A stretch of DNA of 64,000 nt, from NCBI GenBank assembly GCA_002345215.1, contig DDVH01000022.1, positions 134,677 through 198,676 of the forward strand. Direction: 5' to 3'. The notes under the pieces are model-generated. The model did no database searches. It saw only the letters and a list, made by a program, of their open reading frames with translations, and was not told where the DNA came from. Of this stretch, positions 43,599 to 51,739 are shown in pieces. The stretch comes from Anaerolineales bacterium UBA2317. GTDB lineage: Bacteria > Chloroflexota > Anaerolineae > Anaerolineales > Villigracilaceae. Both the position numbers and the translations under genes were made by a program. Position 1 is the stretch's first letter. Each line of letters starts with the position of its first letter.

Positions 43599-44702
43599 AT
43601 GGCTAGTAGTGAATATGCAGTAGAAATGCAAGATGTTGTCAAGCAGTTCGTCACGCCGGAAGGGGGCATCCTAGCGGCAGTCAATCACGTCACCATGCAA
43701 ATTAAAGAAAATGAATTTTTTTCACTACTTGGTCCATCTGGTTGTGGGAAGACGACTTCATTGAGAATGATTGCTGGCTTTGAATTACCCACCGATGGAA
43801 AAATTTTGATTCATGGCAAAGAAATGAGTCAAGTGCCGGCTTTTCAACGCCCGGTCAATACGGTGTTTCAACAGTATGCTTTGTTTCCACACATGACGGT
43901 TGAGCAAAATATTGGCTTTGGCTTGGAAATGAAAGGTGTCTCACGCGCTGAACGAATCAGACGCGTGGGGGAAGCCTTAGAGATGGTTCGTCTGCCCGGT
44001 ATGGAATTACGTCGCCCCAAACAACTCTCTGGTGGACAACAACAACGCATCGCACTTGCGCGAGCCTTGGTCAATAAACCTGAAGTATTACTTTTAGACG
44101 AACCCCTCGGCGCATTAGACTTAAAACTCCGCAAAGAAATGCAACTTGAATTAAAAACACTTCAACGTGAAGTCGGTATTACATTTATTTATGTGACACA
44201 CGACCAAGAAGAAGCATTGACCATGAGTGACCGCATTGCAGTCATGAGCAAAGGTGTGGCATTGCAAGTAGATGCCCCTGAAGCAATTTATGAAAGACCC
44301 GCTACAAAATTTGTAGCAGACTTTATCGGCGAAACCAACTTTTTAGATGGTGTCGTCAAAGGACAAAATGGCACAACAGTTGAGATTGACCTTGTCGGTA
44401 CGGGCAGTGTATTTGTCGAATCGAGTAGAAAGTTTACCAACGGTCAACAAGTAACAGTCGCGGTCAGACCCGAAAAACTTCGCCTCAATAATCCAGTAAA
44501 TGAGGATAACAATCTTAAAGGTCATGTTGAAGAAGTTATCTATATCGGCACAGATACACATTATGGCGTGCGTTTTACTGGTGGGCATAAAGCTCGCATT
44601 CGTGAACAAAATGTGACTGTGGCACAAAAATCCTTAGCCAAAACGGGTGATGAAGTAACCATGTCGTTTACGCATACATCACCACGCATTCTTACAGAAT
44701 AG
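43599..44702 (+). CDS. potA: Spermidine/putrescine ABC transporter ATP-binding protein
   Basis: 367 residues. Walker A GPSGCGKTTS at 45-54, Q-loop FQQYALFPHMTV, signature LSGGQQQRIALARAL, Walker B LLLDEPLGALD, then the H-loop VTHDQEEALTMSDRI. The C-terminal third is a TOBE/OB regulatory domain (VRPEKLRL, GTDTHYGVRF), as in PotA. It drives uptake from the cytoplasmic face. GAGGAG precedes ATG 43599. First of four transporter genes, next to the putrescine aminotransferase-like gene. Confidence 0.95.
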   Translation: MASSEYAVEMQDVVKQFVTPEGGILAAVNHVTMQIKENEFFSLLGPSGCGKTTSLRMIAGFELPTDGKILIHGKEMSQVPAFQRPVNTVFQQYALFPHMTVEQNIGFGLEMKGVSRAERIRRVGEALEMVRLPGMELRRPKQLSGGQQQRIALARALVNKPEVLLLDEPLGALDLKLRKEMQLELKTLQREVGITFIYVTHDQEEALTMSDRIAVMSKGVALQVDAPEAIYERPATKFVADFIGETNFLDGVVKGQNGTTVEIDLVGTGSVFVESSRKFTNGQQVTVAVRPEKLRLNNPVNEDNNLKGHVEEVIYIGTDTHYGVRFTGGHKARIREQNVTVAQKSLAKTGDEVTMSFTHTSPRILTE

Positions 44703-44714
44703 GCGGAGGTTTCG

Positions 44715-45626
44715 ATGCTTAAATTCTTCCGCGGTAAAAGTAATTGGCAACTCTTTGGGTTGCTTTCCCCCGGCGCGTTATGGATTTTGATTTTCTTTAA
44801 CTTGCCGATTTTGATTGTGATGTTCATCAGTTTTGTTGAACGTGGTCGGGCAGGCGGTATTCAAATTCCGCCAGTCTACACACTTGAGAATTATTCACAA
44901 CTTTTCAACGCATGTGTATCCGAATTTGCTGGACCAGAATGTGACCCATTTTTGTACATCGGCATTTTCGGAAATTCAGTCCGAATTGCATTAATTGTCA
45001 CATTTTGGTGCATCATTCTTGGATACCCACTTTCATATTTCATCTCCAAACAAAAACCAGTCTGGCGTGATGCTTTGATGATTTTGGTCATCATTCCATT
45101 TTGGACTAATTTTCTTGTGCGTACCTATGCGCTCAAACAAGTGTTGGCGGCAGAAGGTTTGTTAAATTCATTCTTAATGGGAATTGGCATTATCGGTCAG
45201 CCACTTGATTTGCTCTTCAATGAATTTGCAGTGGTGGTTGGTTTAATTTATGGTTACTTGCCATTTGCTGTTTTGCCAATGTACGCTTCCATAGAAAAAT
45301 TTGACTATTCATTAATGGAAGCCGCCTCAGATTTAGGCGCACCGCCTCAACGTGCATTTTGGCGAGTCATGTTACCGATGACATTGCCCGGCATATTCGC
45401 CGCCTTGGTGCTGGTGTTTGTTCCAGTGGTGGGCGCATTCATCACACCTGATATTATGGGCGGTGGAAAAGTAGAAATGATTGGCACATTGATTAATCGT
45501 CAATTTGGTGTGGCGCGTAACTGGCCCTTTGGTTCTTCCATGTCGCTTATCTTGATGTTGTTAGTTTTAATCGGTGTGATTTTCTACTTCCGTTCTAGCA
45601 CCGAAGAAACACGGAGGGCGATGTGA
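44715..45626 (+). CDS. potB: Spermidine/putrescine ABC transporter permease PotB
   Basis: 303 residues with six hydrophobic helices. The EAA loop is seen as SLMEAASDLGAPPQRAFWRVMLPMTLPGI. N-terminal helix region LFGLLSPGALWILIFFNLPILIVMFISF matches PotB. It forms the membrane channel with PotC. GGAGG precedes the ATG. It overlaps potC by a GTGA-type junction at 45623-45626. Confidence 0.95.
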   Translation: MLKFFRGKSNWQLFGLLSPGALWILIFFNLPILIVMFISFVERGRAGGIQIPPVYTLENYSQLFNACVSEFAGPECDPFLYIGIFGNSVRIALIVTFWCIILGYPLSYFISKQKPVWRDALMILVIIPFWTNFLVRTYALKQVLAAEGLLNSFLMGIGIIGQPLDLLFNEFAVVVGLIYGYLPFAVLPMYASIEKFDYSLMEAASDLGAPPQRAFWRVMLPMTLPGIFAALVLVFVPVVGAFITPDIMGGGKVEMIGTLINRQFGVARNWPFGSSMSLILMLLVLIGVIFYFRSSTEETRRAM

Positions 45627-46753
45627 GCACACAAACATTTCCTCCTTATCCTCGTCAAAAAGTGCGTTTAAGCACACGCATTGGTAACTGGCTTTTAGGA
45701 ACAAATGCCGCTTTGGTATTTGGCTTCATTTATTTGCCCGTTATCATTTTGATTTTGTTCTCATTTAACAACACACGCTCTGTGGCAGTGTTTGGCGGGT
45801 TTTCATCTCAATGGTATGTGACGCTTTCACAAAACACAGAATTACTCGATGCCGCCAGAAATAGTTTACTGGTTGCATTAATCACCACCATTTTTGCAAC
45901 AGCCATCGGCACATTGACCGCCATTGCGATGGATAGATACCGATTCAAATTACGCACCGCATTTGATGCTAATTTGTATTTACCAATTGTGATTCCAGAA
46001 ATTGTGATGGGTATTGCATTACTGCTTTTCTTTAATCAAGCCCTATTCCCATTTTTGCAAAACATCTTTGGCATTCGAGCATCCACTGGGCTTCATACCA
46101 TTACCATTTCTCACATCGCATTTGATATTCCATTTGTGTATGTGATTGTGCGTGCCCGCCTAGCAGATTTTGACCGCACCCTAGAAGAAGCCGCTTCTGA
46201 CCTCGGGGCAGATGAGTGGAAAACCTTCAACAGAGTCACACTCCCATTGCTGATGCCCGGTATCATTGGCGGTGCTCTAATGGCATTCACCCTTTCTTTA
46301 GATGATTACCTTATCACTGTATTTACAAAAGGTATTCAAGAACAAACCATGCCTTTGTATATTTATTCACTGGTGCGTAAAGGTGTCACACCGGAAATCA
46401 ATGCACTATCTACAGCCTTGTTAGTTGGCTCAATTGGTTTGGTTGGGCTTTCACTCACTGCCCAAAATGGTGGACCTGTGTACACCCGTGCCATGTCTGT
46501 TGGTGCTGGCTTGGGTGTTGGGTTATACGCTTTATTTAGCCTGCCGACTTTGTTTGCTTCATTTACAGTTGGTGGTTTAATCGTCACTCTGATTTTGCTA
46601 GCAGGCTTATATTCTGCGTGGCGTTCATTTAGCGGATACCGAGAAGAACTTGCTGAAACAAATCAATCGGGCAAAGTGCTCTCTGTGATTGTGCTGATTG
46701 TAGTTTTGTTAATTTCCTATCTTTCCGCTTTGATATTATTATCTCAACGATAA
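45623..46753 (+). CDS. potC: Spermidine/putrescine ABC transporter permease PotC with C-terminal membrane extension
   Basis: 376 residues; PotC is usually 255-285. The first 280 residues are a normal PotC: LGTNAALVFGFIYLPVIILILFSFNNTRS, and the EAA loop RTLEEAASDLGADEWKTFNRVTLPLLMPGI. After about 285 the protein goes on with some 90 extra residues holding three more hydrophobic helices (SVGAGLGVGLYALFSLPTLFA, FTVGGLIVTLILLAGLYSA, VLSVIVLIVVLLISYLSALILL). The extension is not recognised. The start is GTG at 45623 inside the potB stop, with GGAGGG upstream. The extra part may anchor or regulate the permease. Confidence 0.9.
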   Translation: MSTQTFPPYPRQKVRLSTRIGNWLLGTNAALVFGFIYLPVIILILFSFNNTRSVAVFGGFSSQWYVTLSQNTELLDAARNSLLVALITTIFATAIGTLTAIAMDRYRFKLRTAFDANLYLPIVIPEIVMGIALLLFFNQALFPFLQNIFGIRASTGLHTITISHIAFDIPFVYVIVRARLADFDRTLEEAASDLGADEWKTFNRVTLPLLMPGIIGGALMAFTLSLDDYLITVFTKGIQEQTMPLYIYSLVRKGVTPEINALSTALLVGSIGLVGLSLTAQNGGPVYTRAMSVGAGLGVGLYALFSLPTLFASFTVGGLIVTLILLAGLYSAWRSFSGYREELAETNQSGKVLSVIVLIVVLLISYLSALILLSQR

Positions 46754-46763
46754 AGGAGGTGAT
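46752..46763 (+). promoter_or_regulatory. Orphan perfect Shine-Dalgarno sequence
   Basis: AAAGGAGGTGAT overlaps the potC stop and matches the anti-SD of 16S rRNA over 12 bases. No start codon stands 5-12 bases downstream. potD has its own site (GGAGAAG) 60 bases later. Confidence 0.6.
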
Positions 46764-46827
46764 AGACTCTCGACACTTAACTGCATATATATGGATAAAT
46801 CAAACTAATTAATGGAGAAGAAAAGAA

Positions 46828-47955
46828 ATGAAAAAAACGCTTATATACATCTTTGTTCTGTTGGCTGTGATGCTAGCCGCTTGTGCACCTGCCACAGGAA
46901 CAGAATCCGAAACAGGTGGCGAAACAACTGTCACCTCAGACCGATGCGGTGACGCATCTCAATTAGCAGATACAATTTATCTTTACAACTGGGTTGAATA
47001 TATTGACCCAGCCATCAAAGACCAATTCTTAGCAGAATGTGGTGTTGAAGTAGTAGAAACAAACTTTGACTCGAATGAAACGCTTCTTGCTACTTTGCAA
47101 GCGGGCGGCGCGGCGTATGATGTGATTATCCCTTCTGATTATATGGTGCAAATTTTAATTTCGGAAGGCTACTTGATGGAAATTGATAAAAGCGTGGTGA
47201 CCAACCTCGCGAATATGAACGAATTAAACGTCAACCAATATTTTGACCCCGAACAAAAATATACCGTGCCTTATTTATGGGGAACATCTGGTTTTGCTGT
47301 AGATACAACTGCAGTGCCAGACTATGAAGCCTCTTGGCGCATGGTGTTTGAGCCTACCCCAGAAAACTGCGGAAAAATCAGCATGTTAGATGACCAACGC
47401 GAAACACTCGGCGCGGCATTAATGTATTTGGGATATTCTCTCAACTCAACCGACCCGGCTGAATTAGAAGAAGCCAAAAACTTGTTAATTGCCCAAGCCG
47501 AATGTGTGCGCGCTTATGATAGCCAAACCAATGATGATTTGCTCATCAGTGGAGAAACTGTCTTTGGTCACATGTGGACGGGCGATGCGATTTTGGCAGG
47601 CTTGCCAGATTATGGTGGTCGTGATGGAATCGTGTACGTCATCCCTGAAGAAGGTTGTGTGATTTGGCAAGATAACTTGGCAGTGCCTGTAGGTGCACCA
47701 AATGCTTATACTGCTATGGTGTTTATCAATTACTTACACTACCCTGAAATTGCCGCACAAAATGCAGAATTTGTAGGGTATGGCACACCGAACCAAGCCG
47801 CTAAAGAATTTATTTCTGAAGAAGTGCTTGCCGACCCCGGCATTTACCCGCCAGCCGAAGTAGAAGCCCGCTTACAATGGTTAGAAGATGTAGGTGATGC
47901 TTTACAACTCTACGACCGCATTTGGACCGAGTTCAAAGCCTCAGTAGGTAGTTAG
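46828..47955 (+). CDS. potD: Polyamine-binding lipoprotein PotD
   Basis: 375 residues. Lipoprotein signal MKKTLIYIFVLLAVMLAAC with lipobox LAAC (C19), then an acidic/Thr linker. The mature part is a bacterial solute-binding fold of the PotD/PotF family: DTIYLYNWVEYIDPAIKDQFLAECGVEVVETNFDSNETLLATLQAG, YDVIIPSDYMVQILISEGYLMEID, VPYLWGTSGFAVDTTAVPDYEASW and a conserved Trp/Asp set. It delivers putrescine or spermidine to PotBC at the outer surface. It also holds NFDSNETLLATLQ, as PotF. A UUCG-loop terminator follows directly. Confidence 0.95.
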   Translation: MKKTLIYIFVLLAVMLAACAPATGTESETGGETTVTSDRCGDASQLADTIYLYNWVEYIDPAIKDQFLAECGVEVVETNFDSNETLLATLQAGGAAYDVIIPSDYMVQILISEGYLMEIDKSVVTNLANMNELNVNQYFDPEQKYTVPYLWGTSGFAVDTTAVPDYEASWRMVFEPTPENCGKISMLDDQRETLGAALMYLGYSLNSTDPAELEEAKNLLIAQAECVRAYDSQTNDDLLISGETVFGHMWTGDAILAGLPDYGGRDGIVYVIPEEGCVIWQDNLAVPVGAPNAYTAMVFINYLHYPEIAAQNAEFVGYGTPNQAAKEFISEEVLADPGIYPPAEVEARLQWLEDVGDALQLYDRIWTEFKASVGS

Positions 47956-47963
47956 TTAATCAA

Positions 47964-48000
47964 AAAGTGACAGTCACTTTCGAGTGACTGTCACTTTATT
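47964..48000 (+). terminator. Rho-independent terminator after potD
   Basis: 15-bp perfect stem AAAGTGACAGTCACT / AGTGACTGTCACTTT with a TTCG tetraloop, then ATT. It closes the pot operon. Confidence 0.92.
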
Positions 48001-48060
48001 AATATGGGGTTAAAATAAGTACAAAAACACACAGAATTGTAAATAATAGTTATAAAACCA

Positions 48061-48089
48061 TTGACATTTATACAAAATCGTCATAGAAT
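48061..48089 (+). promoter_or_regulatory. Consensus sigma-70 promoter with leaderless start
   Basis: TTGACA (48061-48066), 17 bases, TAGAAT (48084-48089). Transcription should begin six or seven bases on, at about 48096, which is the A of ATG GAA AGC. There is no ribosome site. Confidence 0.8.
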
Positions 48090-48095
48090 ATGGGT

Positions 48096-48563
48096 ATGGA
48101 AAGCATAATCGTCACAGAACGCCCTGAAAAACTAGATGAGATTGACCATTATATTATCCAAACGCTACAAAAGGACGGGCGTGAAGCCTTCGCACAAATT
48201 GCCGAAGACCTCAAAGTATCGCCGGGCATGATTCGCCAGCGTTACAACCGCCTTGTAGAACTTGGTTATCTCAAAGTTATCGCGGCGACCAACCCGTTGA
48301 TGATGGGCAAACGCACGATGGCGATGATAGGCGTGCGCACCGACGGCAGAAAAATGCTCGAAGCCGCCAACAAAATCTCAAAGTTTGATGAAGTTGTATA
48401 TGTTGTATTCGTCAGTGGTGGGTACGACATCATGCTCGAAGTTTTTTGCAAAGACCATGAAGACCTACTCAAATTTATGACCGAAAAACTTGCCAAAGTA
48501 GACGGCGTGCGCGAAACCGAATCTTTCATTTATTTGAAGATAGCCAAAGAAATTTATTTTTAG
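48096..48563 (+). CDS. Lrp/AsnC-family transcriptional regulator
   Basis: 155 residues from ATG 48096 (MESIIVTERPEKLDEIDHYIIQ). Helix-turn-helix LQKDGREAFAQIAEDLKVSPGMIRQRYNRLVELGYL, then RAM domain (MIGVRTDGRKMLEAANKISKFDEVVYVVFVSGGYDIMLEVFCKDHEDLLKFMTEKLAKVDGVRETESFIYL). The promoter places the transcript start at this ATG, so the ATG two codons earlier (48090) is not likely to be used. It lies between potABCD and the saccharopine-dehydrogenase-like gene. It differs clearly from the Lrp at 36545 and may control polyamine use. Confidence 0.92.
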   Translation: MESIIVTERPEKLDEIDHYIIQTLQKDGREAFAQIAEDLKVSPGMIRQRYNRLVELGYLKVIAATNPLMMGKRTMAMIGVRTDGRKMLEAANKISKFDEVVYVVFVSGGYDIMLEVFCKDHEDLLKFMTEKLAKVDGVRETESFIYLKIAKEIYF

Positions 48564-48615
48564 ATAAAAATCCGCCTCGTTCTTAAAGTGACACCTGATT
48601 CTGCTTCGTACACCG

Positions 48616-48665
48616 TATCGCTAAAGCGATAAAACTTGTCTGCCTCCCAACAGAGAGGATGGCAG
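48616..48665 (+). promoter_or_regulatory. Structured leader before a small ORF
   Basis: Hairpin TATCGC-taaa-GCGATA (48616-48631), then an imperfect hairpin with arms CTGCCTCCC (48640-48648) and GAGGATGGCAG (48655-48665). It precedes the 39-codon ORF. I could not match it to a known riboswitch class. Confidence 0.4.
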
Positions 48666-48684
48666 AGCCAATTGAAAGGATTTT

Positions 48685-48804
48685 ATGCAAGCCCTTGTTC
48701 GTGGACTAAAACAATTCGGGGACATGATGGTAGAAGCGTACCTCATGGCATTGACAATCAATACAAAGCCAGTGCGTCAAAACAAAAAGCCAAACCGCTA
48801 TTAA
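48685..48804 (+). CDS. Putative 39-residue small protein
   Basis: ATG 48685 with GAAAGGA six bases upstream gives a 39-residue frame MQALVRGLKQFGDMMVEAYL, continuing MALTINTKPVRQNKKPNRY. The first 24 residues can form an amphipathic helix; the tail is basic and polar. It sits between a structured leader and its own strong terminator, so it is transcribed apart from the neighbours or is part of an attenuator. No homology recognised. The window 48564-48900 holds nothing else coding. Confidence 0.5.
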   Translation: MQALVRGLKQFGDMMVEAYLMALTINTKPVRQNKKPNRY

Positions 48805-48808
48805 TCAT

Positions 48809-48843
48809 AAAAGACGGCATGAACTATCATGCCGTCTTTTTAT
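48809..48843 (+). terminator. Rho-independent terminator after the small ORF
   Basis: 14-bp stem AAAAGACGGCATGA / TCATGCCGTCTTTT with loop ACTA, followed by T-rich sequence. It lies four bases after the stop of the 39-codon ORF. Confidence 0.9.
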
Positions 48844-48900
48844 TTATGTCAATCTAACTCGCGGACGCGGGTTATAAAACTAAATGGAGAATATGCTTGT

Positions 48901-50109
48901 ATGAGAGTGCTACTAGTAGGAGTAGGAGGAGTAGGGGAAGCCATCGCAACATTAGCAAAATCTAGAAAGTGGATGGAGTTAATGGTCTTGGCAGATTTCA
49001 ACACCAAACGTGCCGAAGAAATACAAAAAAAATTAGGGGATGCGAAACGATTTCCAGTGGAATTCATAGATGCCAGTAAGCAAGAAAATATTGAAGCCTT
49101 AGCAAAAAAATATAATGTGGATTTAATCATGAATTCGGTTGACCCGATTTTCAACAAGCAAATATTTGATGCGGCATTTAATGCAGGCGTGATGTATATG
49201 GATATGGCAATGACTTTATCAGAACTACATCCATCTGACCCATATAACAAAACAGGCATCAAATTAGGAGATTATCAATTTGAAAAAGCGAAAGCATGGG
49301 AAGAAAAAGGCTTGCTGGCGTTAGTAGGTTTTGGCGTAGAACCCGGCATGGCGGATGTGTTTGCAAAATATGCGGCTGATTATTTATTCGATGAAATTGA
49401 CGAAATTGGTGTGCGTGACGGAAACAACATCACCATTGAAGGTTATAAATTCGCGCCGACATTTTCGATATGGACGACGATTGAAGAATGTTTGAACCCG
49501 CCGGTGATTTATGAAAAGGATAAAGGCTGGTTTACCACGCAACCATTTTCTGAACCAGAAATATTTGACTTCCCCGAAGGTATTGGCAAAGTGGAAGTGG
49601 TCAATGTGGAGCATGAAGAAGTGTTATTAGTCCCACGTTGGATTAAGAATGCCAAACGAGTCACATTCAAGTATGGGTTGGGTGATGAATTTATGGATGT
49701 GTTGAAAACACTCAATAAATTAGGTTTAGATAACAAAGAAAAAATCAAAGTGAAAGGTGTTGAAGTTGCCCCTAGAGATGTTGTCGCCGCATGTTTGCCA
49801 GAGCCTGCATACTTGGGAGACAAGATGAAAGGTAAAACTTGTGCCGGGACGTGGGTAACAGGCACAAAGTCCGGTAAGAAGCGTGAAGTATATTTGTATC
49901 AAGTAGCAGATAACGAAATCTGCATGAAAACATTAGGATGTCAGGCAGTTGTCGCGCAGACTGCATTTACGCCATTGATTGCTATGGATTTAATCGAACA
50001 TGGAATTTGGAAAGACGTGGGCGTGTTGGGACCAGAAGCGTTTGAGCCAAAAGTGTTTATGGATAAAATGGCGGAGTATGGCTTTGCGTATGGGATGAGG
50101 GAAATGTAA
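48901..50109 (+). CDS. Saccharopine dehydrogenase family protein
   Basis: 402 residues from ATG 48901 (MRVLLVGVGGVGEAIATLAK), which begins with the Rossmann NAD(P) loop G-x-GG-x-G; the 24 residues of the longer frame come from the terminator and leader. Next DFNTKRAEEIQKKLG, then GFGVEPGMADVFAKYAADYLFDEIDEIGVRDGNNI and TWVTGTKSGKKREVYLYQVADNEICMK, the pattern of LYS1/LYS9-type and carboxynorspermidine dehydrogenase-like enzymes (about 400 residues). Because of the polyamine genes upstream, carboxy(nor)spermidine formation is possible, but lysine/saccharopine turnover fits too. GGAGA lies upstream at a somewhat long distance. Confidence 0.85.
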   Translation: MRVLLVGVGGVGEAIATLAKSRKWMELMVLADFNTKRAEEIQKKLGDAKRFPVEFIDASKQENIEALAKKYNVDLIMNSVDPIFNKQIFDAAFNAGVMYMDMAMTLSELHPSDPYNKTGIKLGDYQFEKAKAWEEKGLLALVGFGVEPGMADVFAKYAADYLFDEIDEIGVRDGNNITIEGYKFAPTFSIWTTIEECLNPPVIYEKDKGWFTTQPFSEPEIFDFPEGIGKVEVVNVEHEEVLLVPRWIKNAKRVTFKYGLGDEFMDVLKTLNKLGLDNKEKIKVKGVEVAPRDVVAACLPEPAYLGDKMKGKTCAGTWVTGTKSGKKREVYLYQVADNEICMKTLGCQAVVAQTAFTPLIAMDLIEHGIWKDVGVLGPEAFEPKVFMDKMAEYGFAYGMREM

Positions 50110-50119
50110 AAGCCATGTC

Positions 50120-50235
50120 GCTGCGAGTGATAGCGAAGCAGTCTCCCAATAACAGGGAGATTGCTTACCACTTTGTGGCACGCGTCGTCATCTTGGTCTC
50201 GATACACGCTTCGCGCACTCGACCAGCGATGACTC
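50120..50235. repeat. Nested REP-like element (copy I)
   Basis: An outer repeat with a hairpin (AAGCAGTCTCCC / GGGAGATTGCTT, 50139-50165) and edge GATGACTCGCA holds an inner TTGGTCTCGATACACG...GCACTCGACCAG (about 50194-50226). It matches the nested copy at 6358. It fills most of the gap 50110-50332. Confidence 0.75.
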
Positions 50236-50316
50236 GCACATCGTCCCCGAATGGGGAACGACATCGTTACAAAAAGATTGCTTCGTCACTTCATTCCTCG
50301 TAAGGACATTATTCAT

Positions 50317-50325
50317 TGTTATACT
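50317..50325 (+). promoter_or_regulatory. Leaderless-type extended -10 promoter of the histidine kinase gene
   Basis: TGTTATACT, an extended -10, ends seven bases before ATG 50333. No ribosome site is present. Confidence 0.55.
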
Positions 50326-50332
50326 CCACTCA

Positions 50333-51547
50333 ATGACTGAAACCTTCGACAAAGTTGCATTGCTAAAAATCGCATTCAAAGGGTTGGATGAGGATGAATT
50401 GCGTCAAATGTCTGAGTTGACGCGCATTGCGACGTATCCGCCAGAATATATTTTGTGCCGTGAAGGTGCATACGAAGAAGTGTTTTATATTGTGGCAGAG
50501 GGGCAAGCAGAGATAACCAAACAAATCAACGAAAATGAATTGCGTTTATTGCGCGTGGCGGGCAAAGGTGACTTGATTGGTGAAATGGCATTGATTCAAA
50601 ATGCGCCACGTTCTGCAACTGTGCGGGCGATTACAGATTTAACTGTGTTAGAAATGAACAAGCAAGATTTTGGCACAATGCTGACGCAAAGCCCACGCAT
50701 GGCAATTGACATTATCCGCACGACGTTGAATCGCTTGCGTGAAAACGACCAAATGACGATTAGTGATTTGCAAAAAACGAATCAGGTATTGCGTCAGTTA
50801 GATAGAAACAAACTTGAGTTTATTCAAGTGGCGGCGCATGAATTACGCACGCCATTAACTGTGTTGAAGGGTTATATCAATTTATTGCGTGCCACACCAG
50901 AGTTAAAAGATAAAACATCATTAACTGAAATGATGGATGGCATTGCCAAAGGCGCAGACAGAATGCACGAAGTCGTCAATATGATGTTGGATGTTTCGCG
51001 TATTGATAGTGAAACGATGAAAGTTTTGCCTGCGCCGATTCCGTTGAATATGACTCTGACAGAGTTGATACATTCTCTAGCCAAAGAAACTGCTGAAAGA
51101 AAGATTCAAGTATCGGTTGAGCAAGAAGCGAGTATTGTATCCATTCATGCCGACCCGTCTCTGATCCAAAAGGCGTTGTATCAATTGTTGGTGAATGCGA
51201 TTAAATATACGCCCGATGGTGGCAAAGTAAAAATCAATGTGCAAAATACAATCTTAGAAAATGATGTTCCCGCTGTGGATATTCGTTTTGAAGATTCAGG
51301 CGTTGGGATTGATGCTGAACATCATGAATTGATATTTGAAAAGTTTTATCAAGTGGGTGACGTGGCGCTTCATTCTTCGGGGAAAACCGCTTTTAAGAGT
51401 GGCGGACCAGGCTTAGGGTTAGCCATTGTGCGCGGAATTGCCAAAGCGCATGGCGGGTATGTGTGGGTGGAAAGTAAAGGACATGATGAGGTCAATTTTT
51501 CGGGGAGTGTGTTTCATTTTGTGGTGCCAGTGGACAGTAAGCAGTAG
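50333..51547 (+). CDS. Histidine kinase with N-terminal cyclic-nucleotide-binding domain
   Basis: 404 residues, no membrane segment. Residues 10-130 are a cNMP-binding (Crp-type) barrel: PPEYILCREGAYEEVFYIVAEGQAEI, LLRVAGKGDLIGEMALIQNAPRSATVRAITDLTVLEMNKQDF, with the phosphate cassette GEMAL--NAPRSATV. Then a coiled linker, HisKA with H169 in FIQVAAHELRTPLTVLKGYINLL, and HATPase_c (YQLLVNAIKYTPDGG, FEDSGVGID, GPGLGLAIVRGIAKAHGG). It likely couples cAMP or c-di-GMP level to phosphotransfer. No response regulator is adjacent, so it is an orphan kinase. The last codons lie in a heptamer array. Confidence 0.93.
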   Translation: MTETFDKVALLKIAFKGLDEDELRQMSELTRIATYPPEYILCREGAYEEVFYIVAEGQAEITKQINENELRLLRVAGKGDLIGEMALIQNAPRSATVRAITDLTVLEMNKQDFGTMLTQSPRMAIDIIRTTLNRLRENDQMTISDLQKTNQVLRQLDRNKLEFIQVAAHELRTPLTVLKGYINLLRATPELKDKTSLTEMMDGIAKGADRMHEVVNMMLDVSRIDSETMKVLPAPIPLNMTLTELIHSLAKETAERKIQVSVEQEASIVSIHADPSLIQKALYQLLVNAIKYTPDGGKVKINVQNTILENDVPAVDIRFEDSGVGIDAEHHELIFEKFYQVGDVALHSSGKTAFKSGGPGLGLAIVRGIAKAHGGYVWVESKGHDEVNFSGSVFHFVVPVDSKQ

Positions 51548-51597
51548 GCAGAAGGCAGTGAGCAGACGACAGTAATCAGTGGTCAGTGATCAGTTAT
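51535..51597. repeat. Heptamer tandem array (CAGTNNN)
   Basis: Nine 7-bp units: CAGTAAG, CAGTAGG, CAGAAGG, CAGTGAG, CAGACGA, CAGTAAT, CAGTGGT, CAGTGAT, CAGTTAT. The stop of the kinase gene lies inside the second unit. The rest of the gap to 51739 is A+T-rich with a TATAAT at 51705-51710 that may serve mod. Confidence 0.85.
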
Positions 51598-51739
51598 CGG
51601 TTTGCGCGTAGGCAAATGAGAATTAATAGATAAATTGAATTTAGATTTTTACAAAAATTTTTATTTCCATAAATAAAAAATACAAGGTTATTAAAATCAT
51701 AGACTATAATTAATACAATTAATTTATGGAGAATTTTTA

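Noticed and set aside
48600..48684. Known riboswitch before the 39-codon ORF
   Set aside because: Two hairpins are seen, but I could not match the conserved core of any class that I know.
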